Made by a program: the position numbers and the translations under genes. DNA of 64,000 bases from Strix aluco (taxonomy: Eukaryota > Chordata > Aves > Strigiformes > Strigidae). Location of the stretch: the NCBI RefSeq assembly GCF_031877795.1, contig NC_133971.1, positions 49,777,642-49,841,641 on the forward strand, read 5' to 3'. Shown one piece after another: positions 47,161-58,601 of the stretch. The notes below the pieces were generated by a model. The model saw only the letters and a program-made list of their open reading frames with translations. It was not told the DNA's origin and searched no databases. How positions within the stretch are numbered: the stretch's first letter is position 1; each line of letters opens with the position of its first letter.

Positions 47161-49818
47161 ATTTATCTGTTGGTGTCAGACACTGCTCTGAGAGCAAACA
47201 GTACAGGTAAAGTCACTGTGAATCCAGTTCCCAAGAGGCAGGAATGGGATATTCATTTCATTAGCATGAAGTAGATTGTGGGAAAAGGTGGCTTGTATAT
47301 GTCTCATCTGACATACACAAAGACCATGCCAAAATCTGCATTTGGACTTGAAAATCAGTGTCTCACCACACTGAGGTCAGCTAGAGTTTTGCCACTGACT
47401 TCAGTGATATCAAGAACTGAACTAGACTTTCCAGTTTAATGCCTGGTTTATTTTATTTATTTTATTTTACAGTTATGTTCTTCTTAATTTTCTGTTTTCA
47501 CAGAGTTGGTAGGCATGGTTACAAACTGGTTAGTTATGGATTTTGCATCTCCAGTGATGTTTTGTCCCATGAAAATCACTGACAAAATTCCCAAAGACTT
47601 CTCTAAGGCCACTTCTTTACCCCAAGCACTTTAGCCCACATCAAACATAACTCATTTATAAATCTACTTTGGTTTTTATTTAACTGAACACCCAAATTAA
47701 AGATTTCAATAGAATACAGGTCCAAGCAAAAACTTAATACTTTTAAATCAAGTTTTATTTGTGTCTTTGACATAGTATGTAAGTAGATATTAAAATGCAC
47801 ATATGTTTTCTGCTGATTTTCTGTGAACACCAATGCATATTCCACACAGGGCTGAATGTACAATCCAAGCAACATCCACAGGAAGTCCCTGCCAAAAGTG
47901 AAGAATAACGTTGTCTTCAGGACAGACCAAATAAAGAATATTGCTATAAATGATACCTCAAGCAATAATACATGAATTTATTTTTCAGCTAGTGGGAGTT
48001 CCATCACTGATGGCACATAAATGAGGATGCCTGTGGTTTATTTCATGCAAGCTGATGTTTTCATCCACATTTCTTCTTTATACATAGTCTTGCCACTTCT
48101 GCACTTATGAGATATCCTTCTTATCTACTAAACTTCCACGCATGATACAGTATGTTTGGTATGATGGTTTAAGGAAAGAACAGTTGTTTGACTCAGAAAT
48201 CAAGTATGTATCTCCAAGCAATGGAAACCCTTCTTTCATGGTGAGTCAAAAAGGCTCATCCTAGCAGTCAGTTTCTGCATGGTTTCTTGCCCTTTCTGTT
48301 GGATCAGTGACAAATCCTCCAAACATGTTTCACTCACTTTCTCTCAATTTTGCTGCACTAGTATCAGGTGCAGTGGAGTGACTGAAACTCACTTTAGCCA
48401 AGGCTGGAATGTCTAGTCTGTGATTTACCTGGGACAGTCACACTGGGAAGCAGGGGCTAGCTAACGATTGCCAGGAAATGAGCAAACACAGGAAGTCTCC
48501 ACTCCCCTTCCCTCATTCCCTGGTAATAGCACAGGCTTCATTAGCAAATGCTGTTCAGCTCTAATGATCACTAGGAAATCACTCCAGACTACAACCAGCA
48601 CAGTGGGAGGGAGGGGTTGTACCTGGCAGTAATACTGTTATCATCATCGTCCTCAGATGGGCCAGAAGCTATCACCTCTGCACACAGTAAGAAACATCTA
48701 ACTCCACAGCTACCTGTACCAGCTTCAGTGCATCTTCTTATGGCGTAAAACACTTTTAAATACAGATACCATTGGCAGAGTATAGACAGTTATCTGGAAA
48801 AATCTAGAGTAATGAACTTGTGTTTCCAGCATTATTACTTTTCCCAGTCTAATGTAATACAGGGAAAAGAGAAAAGAGAGCCCTTTCTATGGCAGTTAAT
48901 TGAACTAGAGCTAGAAACACCATGCTGTCAGTTGATCTCTTAGGAAACAGACAAGCAGACAAAGGAAAATAACCATTTCAGCTCTTTTTCCTGAATAAAA
49001 TCTTTGCTAGATAAAGTATACTCAGAAATCACTGAAAAAAACCCATCAACTCCCCACTGCCAGTCTCCCACCATAACCCGTAAAAGCCACACTGTGCTAC
49101 AAACTGATGGCTCATCCCACGTCCTCCCTTGGAGGGGAGTAATTTCCTGCTCTTCTACATGATCTATCAGGGACATTAACTCACCCTGGTGAGGACAGGT
49201 GCACGGGGAGGATGGGAGAGGTGTGTTTCCACTTGCCTTCTGTTTTCGCCAGGCTCACAGGTGTGAGCCAAGAGGAGCCGAACTCCCACCAGCCCACCCA
49301 CAGATGATGACCGCTGGTCACCCCAGTGCCTTTCTGAACTGATCCATCATCCGACCTGTGTCGCAGAGCACTGTTATTTCCTGGCTATCCTGTGTCACTT
49401 TTTCCACATGGAATCAGGTCCAAATAGCTCATCAGGCTGTGTGGGGAGGTAACTGACACTGATGAAAACTGCTTTGCCAAAAGCAGGACACACTCTTTTC
49501 TTCCCAAATACTTTGTCATGTCTTTCAACACATTTTCAGTCACTCATCTGTATCTTAGCAGGCCATAATGTGTTTGACATTAATTTCTCTTTTAGTATGT
49601 AAAAATATTCATATTGTTTAAAAGCAAGTGTAAACCTAGAGCAACTAAGCCTCTCATTTCTTGTTGTTTTGATTCAGTAATCTCACAGGATCAAAGGATA
49701 AAATCTGACTAAAAGATCATTTTCCATCAGCTGCTCATTTGTCAAGGTTTAACCAATCCCATTTTTCCTACATTGCTTTGCTATATCTCGCTAATCTTTC
49801 ACTTCACATAGACACTAT

Positions 49819-50037
49819 TTGTTTCCTCTCTCTTTGGTCCTCTTTCTACCTTTCTCCTTTCTCCATCACTTCTCTCTGGTTTCCCTCTCTCTCCACCACT
49901 GCACACTCTGCTTCATAAATTTTCCCAGGTGGAGTCTTCTCCTCATCTCTTCCATTTTGCCCTGGCTGCAATTTTCCCCTCTGTTCTTCTCCGTCCTTTT
50001 TTTCTGTCTGTCAGTTGCAGACCCTCTTTTCTTCCCA
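49819..50037 (+). repeat. Pyrimidine-rich low-complexity tract
   Basis: Over 200 bp dominated by C and T on the + strand ('ctctctctttggtcctcttt' and similar). It gives artificial Leu/Ser/Phe-rich frames. Confidence 0.7.
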
Positions 50038-53000
50038 TTGTCATCAATTTGAAGGTTAAAAAAAAAAAAATTTCAGCTGGATGAGATTTAATGTTATGAA
50101 TTAAAGTGTGTGTGTTGAAGAGGAGGATGGAATAAAGCCTCTTTATTTCAGATACTGAAACCATTAAAGGTTTCTCTTTGGTAATACTGTATTGCCTGGC
50201 AATTCCACTTACTGAGTGTTCCTAAGGGCTCAGTTCATCTGAAGGGACACTGAAAGCAATAATTTTGACTTATTAAACTAACCACTTCTTATTATTTAAA
50301 ATTGGATTTGCTCTCAGTTTGATGCTGTAATTGTATTTAAAACATTTTTATTATAATATTGACTTCTTTCAGTGCTGTCTTTTCAATTATGATAATTTTA
50401 CACTTAGTTCCCCCATCTAGATCTGAAATGTTCATTCTTTTTTGGGAGCCACTGCAATGGTTCACTTTGGACCGTATTTATCCACTGCAAGAACACAGAC
50501 AAAGCCAAAATAAATCTCTTTTCTCACTGTTTTCCTTAAGCTCTTGATCAAGCCCCTGATTTTATGGAGTCCCGATAAGAACAGAGGATTTACCCCAACA
50601 AAACTGTATGAATATGACTTAACATTCCAACCAAAACATATTTTGCATGTTTTCAGAGTCTCTCTACACATCTTCGCGTGCTGTCCAAACAACTCAGTAC
50701 TTAGTGTCTGAGGAGTTAGTGTCAGTTAGCAGCTGAGAGATGCATTTTATTCCATTCAGTTCTTCATTGTACTCAAAAAGGATGCAACATCTAAGTACAA
50801 TGCTGGAAAAGCTGAAGGGGGTGGAATTTCTGAAGTAGTGAACTAAAAATGTAGAGCACAATACTTGGAACTAAACCACCATGAAGTAACTGAGGAGCAT
50901 ACTGTCTCTTCCCATAATAAAACTGATGGGAAAGAAACCCTGAAAACTCTCTTCAGATGATCTCTCTACAGTTTCTGACTAATTTTTTCTCTCAGAGTCT
51001 CTAACTAGAAGAGACTAATGTGAGATCATCGACATCCAATGTGTGAAGTAAGTAAGCTCTCCTTTATGGAAAATCCAACAGAGTTCATTTGCAAATAATT
51101 TTTCTAGTGACTTAAACAACTACCTATAGAATACAACAGGTCAGTTATATAACTATTGTGGAGCTCTAATTCTAACTGGCTAGTTAAAAATTACCATACA
51201 CTCCCTTCCTGGTGAAATTTTATGAAACAGATCACCAGCAAGTGGAATCGATATGAATGCACTAAAATTAACAAGATTAAGTTAATTTACACTGGAGGAG
51301 GATCTGGCCCATGTGTGTTTAGAGTAATCTGCTAATGAATCTCTGCAAATTTATGTTGGTTTTAACAACTGTTAAATTCTCCATCACTTTCCCACATTGA
51401 TCTTCCATGCTCTGTTGTTTTGTTTTTTCAACAGGGAACCACTCCCTTCACCATATGGTCCAGCCACTATCCAGAGTATTCTCTGCTTATTTCACCATCA
51501 TCTAACACTCTCCCCTTCCAGGAACTAGATGACACAGTGACATGTGAATGTTGCTCACAGCGCAACATGAATTTCTGCTGATTTTTCTGGCACAGTACAG
51601 CAGGGGCTGACCAGGGCAGCCTCCTGCATAAAACATCTGCTCCGCAGCCTTGTTTGCCTTCCAAAATCCTCCGTAGTTGTAAAGACCAATCTGCACAGAA
51701 TTGGCACAGAGAGACTCCCTTTGGGTTCACAGGCAGAGGCAAACCCTTCAGTAGAGTCCCTGGTATTTCTAGTTAGCATTTTGAACTATTTTCCTGAATT
51801 TTGAATACTTTGGATGCCCCTGCTGAGCACACCCCATGCCAGCCTACAGTCATCTGGGTATCCATTTGGAAGATGTCTGAAGAAAGAGATTAAGAAAAGC
51901 AAATCCATATATGCCATCTAGCAACCTAAAAATGTGGCATTTCTAGTAAGGTCCTTAGTTACAGAAAGAATTTTTCAGGGATTCACCAACCGTTAAAAAT
52001 CACATCCATAGAGGAAACTCATGGCCCACCTGTTCTTAATCTAATCTCATTTTACATGTTTACAGTGGTCTGTAAAATGTCTAGCGCTCATAATTTTAAA
52101 CTATGAGCCTGACTCTGAAGGAGTTAATTGGGCAAAAGACCCATTGCCATTTTATGTTAAGAGACCAAGAACTGGGTCTGTGTTGTTTTTTATGAGTCGT
52201 CTTTCCTTTAGCTGCAGCATGCCCAAGAACAGCTATGTGCTGATTATAAACCTGCCCACTTTCAACCATATTTTCAGAGTACAGCTGAGTTTGGTAAATT
52301 CCTCTGAAGTGATTAAAAGAAAGCTCTTATTTTTCTCTGTGTAGGAGTAATTACTTTGCCAGGCACCCAGTAATGTTGTCTTGACAAAGATCATATTTAC
52401 GGTTTGATGAACTTTCACTATTGCTGTAATATTAAAGAAATCAACACTTCTTTCGATTAAGATGCCCCTGCACTCAACATTTGGTTTTTATTTGTGGTGA
52501 GATATATCCCTACAGTTAAAGGCATCTCCTCTGATGCCAGAACAGGAGAGGGGAAAAACGAGTTACAACCCCTCCCTAAGATTACAGGTTTCAAGTGCCT
52601 CCTGGACATCAAGACCATCTCATACCCTCCTTGGGGCAAAACTCCCTAGTGTTTCTCAGACAGCTGTCAAAATCCTCAGTTCTGCCACTCTTGTGTGTTG
52701 TTTCTTGTCAATGTAAAATTCTGCTGCACTTTGAACCTTTGAAATAGAGGCAAGAATGAACTGAACTGAATCTAACAATAACAACTGATACAGAAATTGG
52801 GGAACATTGCATAGGTAATGCTGATGTGGGAAGGTAATGAATGAGGATGTGTTCAACAAGGTGCCATTGCATCCCTGCAGTACCCCAGATCCTCAGAACT
52901 GTATCTAATGGGATGCTGCTCCTACATCATATGGCTCTGGGAAGTTGGTAGAGTAGAAAATATGTTTGTATACAGTGGGGGGCTCAGCACGCCAGTTGAC

Positions 53001-54240
53001 ATGGAACTTCACACAACCCAACTGAAAGTCAGCTGCTGCCACTGAAGGAGACCCAAGTGTCCCACAAACTTCAAGTCAACATTATTTCATACGTCATTAG
53101 GAAGGAGGGGGTAGAGGAAACGTTTTCATACAAACTCGAGTAAAATCTTTGGTAGAGACCTGCTCTGAAGAGGGGTTGGAGTTTGACAACTTTTCTATAG
53201 CTTGTGTGACTTGTCCAGATAAGGCTTTTAAAATGCACAGCTCCATGAAGACCTCACCAAGAATTCCTGACTGGAAAACCCACTGCACTTTACCTTTGCA
53301 GCTGCCAAAATGCAGCCAGTGAAAAAATATCACTTTTCCCATCAATAAGGGTAATAATTCCCTTCCCCAAGACAGTGTGAGTAGCCCACAAGTTGTTAAC
53401 TAGTCTAAGCAAAATAAATAAGGTTGTGTCTCTGTTTTCAGAAAATCTGACAGCATGGAGAATTGAGATTGATATCAAAGTTCCATGGAAATAGCCTAAA
53501 AGACTTGGTGAGAGAGAAAAGATGAGGACAATAGTTTACTGGATTGGGTACAGAGAGAGAAAGGGAACAGGGAGTCAGGTAAAAGAAAAAAGGGGAGTTT
53601 ATTAAGCCATGAAGACATCTGATTTTTCAGATCAATTCTAGTAAGCTAAGAGCAGAAGGAGCAGTAAGGGAGCTGACTTTCATTTTGGCAGGCAACTAAA
53701 TGAAAAAGGGCTACAATGTGAGATTTAAGTGAAGAAATTAGACAGCGCAGGCTTGGAAATTAAAGACAGGGAAAGAAAATGGATGAATGGAAAACACTTT
53801 TCCGAAAGAGACTGAATATAAATCTTCCAGCAACTGATGTCTTAGCTAGTACTAATGTCTGGAAAATAGGATTTTTTAGTGCTTACGGTTTCTTGCAGAA
53901 CTTCCATAACATAAAAATCTGGTCTGTATTTTTCAAAACCCTAAATATAGGAAAGTGCTCTCTGTCAGAGACCCTTTTTTGATTAATGAAGAAATGCAAC
54001 TATAAAATAAACCAGTATTGCAGAAATATTTGTGAAGTATCTGAAGCACACAGTAAGGGCCCAATCTAGATCTGATTACAGTTCAAACCCACAAGAAAGT
54101 CAGTGGAAGTTTAGAACATCTCAAAATGAATGTAGTGATTGAGCATAATATAATGATTGAACGTCAGCCTTGGGTATTGTTGAATGGGTATTTCCGGCAA
54201 ATCCTGACTGCATTCAGTCTCTGTTCTCGTTGCCTGACAG

Positions 54241-54310
54241 GGGGAGAAGAAGCATGAGATGATCAGGGGCCTCTTTGTGGAAATGGGGTTGCGGGTCTTG
54301 GCAAATCAAG
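54241..54310 (+). other. Candidate small exon (70 bp)
   Basis: A pyrimidine-rich tract ending 'ttgcctgacag' precedes 70 bp that are GC-richer than the surroundings and end 'atcaag' before GTACAT. One forward frame is open across it (for example 'HEMIRGLFVEMGLRVLANQ'). The splice signals are reasonable but the product is not recognised. It lies about 750 bp left of the CpG island and could belong to an upstream transcript or be a chance arrangement. Confidence 0.25.
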
Positions 54311-56011
54311 GTACATTCAACTGGTTTACCCCCCTGACACACGCTTGGGTACCCAGAAATTATTTGTACCAGTTCAGTTTCTCTAATTGCTTTCAGATCT
54401 AGGGTACGTTTGTTTCACTAAAATTTATCTGTCCCCAGCAATTATTCTATTCGGTGCAGAATTCGCTTCTGGTTTAGATTTTCTGGGAAAGAAATAAAAT
54501 ATATATTGAGTCTCAGTTCCTTTGGTTAGAAAATTATCCTAAGTATACATTCAGTTTAAAGTGTCTGAAAGAAGAAACTTTTCCTTGATACAGATGAATG
54601 TTTTTCCTTGTAATCTAACAGCTAGAAATTGAATGAATGTGTGTGTAATTTTAGATCCCAAATCAAATACTGAACAAAAACCAATTTCTCAGAGTCCTTT
54701 CATTATCTGAAAATATAAGGCAGAAAACCAGCTGTCATAAACAAGTAATTATTTTAATTTTAATGGCAAACTTCGTGGCCTGACAGCAAATCCCTTAGCT
54801 GCAGTCTGTCCTTTCACTTATCTGGTTTGAAAAAAAGTATAAATCATGTTAAAGCAATTGCAAATGTAAATGAATCGTCTAGAAACTAGATACCTTCGGA
54901 CTGAAATAACTAGAGGCTCTCCTGCAGCGTTACCCTGGCGAGATCTAGAGGGTGGAAATTACTGCTAAAACTCTTGAGGGATTGCATGCCGCCGCCGAAG
55001 AAACGTGCACGCGGATTTTCAGCTCACCGACTCTGGGCTATTTTGTCGGGTTTATATCGCAGTCCGCTCCCGCAGCTCGTCCGTCAGAGCCCCGGTGCTC
55101 CGAGAGGTCAGCGGGGCGCGGGGGGCCGGACCCAGGGGCGGGCGGGTCGTGAGCAGCGGCTGAGCGCCGCCCGACCCCGGCGTGGGCTGCGAGCCCGGCG
55201 GCCCGGCACCACCTGCTCCCGGGGCCGCGGCGGCGGGGCGGGGGGAGAGCGCGGGAGCCGGAGCGGGCGGGTGGGGAGCGGTCCCCGGCACGGCCCCCTC
55301 ATCGCCCCGCCGCGCCGGGGCCGGGCCGGGGGATTACCGCCGCCGGCGGCGGCGAGGGGCCTCAGCGCGGGGCCGGGGAGAAGGGGATTAATGAATTAGC
55401 GCCGCTCGCTCCTGCTCCTGGCTGGATCGGCTCCGAGACGGGGATTAGCGCAGCGAGCGACCACCGAGGAAGGATTCGGGCGGAGGAAAGGGGGCAGGAA
55501 AGGCAAGGGGGCAGCCGAGACCTGCGCCGGCCGCCAGCTGCGGCCCCAGTCCCGCTTCCCCGGGGACACGGGGGATGCGGCCCGGCCCCGCGCCCTCTGC
55601 CAGGCGGCAGCATGCGCGGGGCTCCGCAGCGGCCCCTGCTGCCGCGCCCGCAGGACGCGGAGGAGCCGCGCATCCCCCTGGGGAGCCGCGGCCGGCTGCC
55701 CGGCACCGTGTCCCCGCCGCGGGCGGCCCGGGCTGCTCTGGCCGCTTGTGGGCGTCTCCGCACTACCGGCTTCGCGCCCCCCGCCGCCCCCCTGCGCCCC
55801 GCGGGCGCGGAACGACCGCGATGGTTGGAGTCAGCGACAGCTCCAGGGGGCCGGGCAGGGGCCGGGCGGCCCCCTCTCTTTGCACCTGCTCGACATAAGA
55901 CCGGTAACACTCAGCACCGGCCCCGCACCAGCGAGAAGGTGTCGCCGGCACCCAGCACGGGAACGAGGAGCCGCCCGCACCGATGGGCGGCAGGTCGCGG
56001 TTGTTGCCGCC

Positions 56012-56130
56012 GGCCCCGCCCCGCGCCCGACGCCGCCGAGGCCCCGCCCCGCGCCCGCCAGCACCGCCCCCTCGGAGGCACCGCCCGGCGGGGTGGGGTG
56101 GGGTGGGGCGGGGCGCGCCCGCCCGCCCGC
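56012..56130 (+). promoter_or_regulatory. Cluster of GC boxes (Sp1/KLF-type)
   Basis: Repeated CCCCGCCCC / GGGGCGGGG cores (for example 56013-56022, 56042-56050, 56105-56113) within 120 bp. This density is typical of a TATA-less core promoter. No TATA box is near. It is a good guess for the main start region. Confidence 0.6.
56090..56113 (+). other. G-quadruplex motif
   Basis: Five runs of four G separated by single bases (T, T, T, C). This is among the strongest possible G-quadruplex patterns and lies inside the GC-box cluster. Confidence 0.8.
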
Positions 56131-56571
56131 CGCGGTCCAGTCCCGGGCTTTGTCTCCGCCTCCGCCGGCGGAGCCGCCTCCAGGGGCAGGGAGGCGGGCG
56201 CCGAGGGGAGGCAGGGCAGCGGCAGCAGCGGCAGGCAGCGGGAGAGAGCGGCTACCCCGTCCTCGCCGCGCACAGTTCAATGCCCGGCAGCCCGGGGCGA
56301 GGAGCGACTGCGTCTTCCTGCCGCGGCACGGCGAGTGCCTCCAGCCTAGGAGTTTTCCTGAAGCAGCCGTCCCACCGGGAGCGCTTCTGGTAGAGAGGGA
56401 GCAGGAAGAGACCCCGCAATGACTTACCTCCCGAGGCGCGACTGAAGGGGACTTACTGGAGTGGAACCGTAGTGGAATTTGGGTCTGGAGAGGAGTTGCT
56501 AACGCTTTTTTTTTTTCCTTATTCTTCTCCCTGTTCCCTCCCCTCTTTTCGCCCATCATTGGAGATGAACA

Positions 56572-56587
56572 AATTGCATTTGCAATT
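56572..56587. other. 16-bp perfect palindrome in the CpG island
   Basis: AATTGCA, TT, TGCAATT: two exact 7-bp arms around TT, in an AT-rich pocket of a GC-rich island. It contains ATTTGCAAT on one strand, close to octamer (POU) and C/EBP-type sites. Function is inferred only. Confidence 0.5.
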
Positions 56588-57350
56588 CAGAAAGTAGAAA
56601 TATTAAATATTCTATCCCCCGGGAAGCACACATGTAGTAATGACAAAGGATTGCAAAGGAGAGAGTGGCTCCAGTTTCCCAGAGAGATCCCCTTAAATGG
56701 ATTACTAAATGGGACACTACATCAGCTAGTTCTGTCCTCTAGCTGCCTAGATACATGCACCGAAAAGGTACAGTACTCCCCCGTCCGTATACCTACTGAT
56801 GTTTTGGGGTTGCTCGAAAAGAAAGGCTCCCGGGGCGCCCCGGCAGGCTCGGGAGGAGCGAGGGTGGTGTGTGGTTTAAGGCCGGCTGCTGCTTTCTTTC
56901 TCGACGGCGTTTGCAGCGCCTAGGGAGGAGAAGAGCCGCCTGCAAGTGCACACGCTGTGCTTGCTCTTGCCACTTTCCAGGCATGTCGTGGCTTCGCCTT
57001 TCTTTTCTAATTCTTTTTCTTATCTCCCCCAACCGCTTAACGTGTTACCCTTCCTCCCTGGCCTTTGGCACGGCTTGCATGTGCGGTGTTCGGGCTCCTC
57101 TCCGCCTCCCCAGCCGCGGGCGCTGCTCGCAGCGGGCTGTCGGCGGGGGGGTCGCGCCCGCCGGGGCGCCGCGAGACGCCGGGGCCGGGACCACCGCCCG
57201 CTCACCCCGGGGCCGCTGGGCATCGTGTGGGGCTTGGGGGGGGGAGGGGGGGCGGGGGTGTCTTTGTTACAGGGACAATGTGGGCGCTCTGTGCACAGGC
57301 GTAATCCCGCGGTCTCCGCTCTCCCATGCGGGGTAGTTGGGCTGCGGTTG

Positions 57351-57388
57351 ATTTATTTTACTTTTATTTATTTATTTATTTATTTTTT
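57351..57388 (+). repeat. (ATTT)n microsatellite in the CpG island
   Basis: Imperfect ATTT units ending in T6. It is short but stands out in surrounding sequence that is very GC-rich. Confidence 0.85.
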
Positions 57389-58595
57389 CCCCGAGGCTGA
57401 GGTTGCGTTTTGCGGGAAGGGGCCGGGAACCGAGGAAACTTCTTCCGCGGCGCAGCTCCCGGCGCTGCCGCGGGCTTTGTTCGCGATCGTGGGCTGGGGC
57501 CGCGGGCTCCCCTCCCCGCCTGCTTCCCGCGGACGGCAGCCGCCTTCCCCTCCGCTCCGGCCGCGGAGAAGGGCGGCTGCCGGCTACCCTCCCGCAGCCC
57601 CGGGAAGAAGGGTGGCTCTTGGGCAGGGCTGTTCCCCGCCCCTTTCTGCCAGACGCCGTCAGCCTCTCTCCCGCGGGCCGGTAGCTCTTCCCGCCGCTTC
57701 TCCCCGGCCGCTGAGCGCAGGCAGGTGGGCTGACCCCGGTGCCGAGCCCAGGGAGAGCGGATCCCTCGGGGCGGCCTGGCAGGCCGGGAGCATCGCAGGG
57801 CAGCCCAGCTCCTCTCCCTCCGCCCGTGCCCTCGCACTGCCGCTCCTTCAGCCCGTCTCCTTCCTCCGGCCCCGGGGGAGCCGGGCGAAACGGCGGAAAA
57901 GAGAAAGTTTTTGTAAGGGGGAATAACACGGCCGGCCGGCACAAAGGAGTTCCTGTTCGGCCAGCGCTCCCAGAGGGGCTGCGAGCTGGCGGGGAGGCCG
58001 GACGGGGGCCGGGAGCTGGGCGCCTTCATGCCGCTGGTGCTGAGGAGGGGAGTGTATGCTGCTGAGGGGAAAGGATGCTGAGGAGCGGAGTATTTCCCCC
58101 TATACACACACACACACCCGTCCCCGTGTATGCACGGGCAGGGAAGGCTCCTAGCTGAGGGCAAGGTGTGTTAGGAGCCGTAGCATGAGCGGGAGCCCGC
58201 ACGCTCCCCGGGCTCTGCTCCTGCCGGCGGGGAGCTGGGGACTCAGAGCCGAGGTGCGGGAAGGTGGGGGAGCGACGGCTCGGGCAGACCCTGGGACCGG
58301 CTGAGGGTCAGCACCACCCCGCGCTCCGCCGCCGGGGAGGGCGATGAAAAGTTTGGGTCTCCTTCACCACGCGTGGAGAAAGTACCTGCGCCTTGCGAGG
58401 GCTCGCCTGTTCCACCGCCACTTCCTTCCCTCCCTCCTTCCCGCCCGAGGGATGCGTTTCCCGGGGGTGGCTCCGGCCGGCGTGCGGATGGGGGCTGGCA
58501 GGAGAAGCGGGGCTGAGGCTGCAGCCCGGTCAGTCGCAGCAGAGATGCCCTTCTGCCCGCCGCCACCGCCTGTGTCCTGCCGGGCTCTTCCCAGG

Positions 58596-58601
58596 GTGAG
58601 T
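58596..58601 (+). promoter_or_regulatory. Candidate first-exon splice donor
   Basis: CAGG followed by GTGAGT is a near-ideal vertebrate donor at the right-hand edge of the CpG island. Base composition drops to AT-rich right after it, as expected at the exon 1 / intron 1 border. The frame 58344-58652 crosses it and is of unknown meaning. Confidence 0.5.

Larger units (their letters stand above)
41576..54240. other. Non-coding DNA with scattered old repeat traces
   Basis: AT-rich and without a recognisable gene. The largest frame is 131 codons on the - strand (42009-42404) with no family features. Short remnants of the old sauropsid palindromic repeats occur at about 47365-47410, 51282-51310 and 54057-54115. 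Confidence 0.55.

Noticed and set aside
55362..58164. Long frames in the CpG island (for example 55612-56349, 56946-57926 +, 57376-58164 -)
   Set aside because: They are open on both strands, have low-complexity Pro/Arg/Ala/Gly composition and no known domain. Expected in GC-rich DNA, which is poor in stops.
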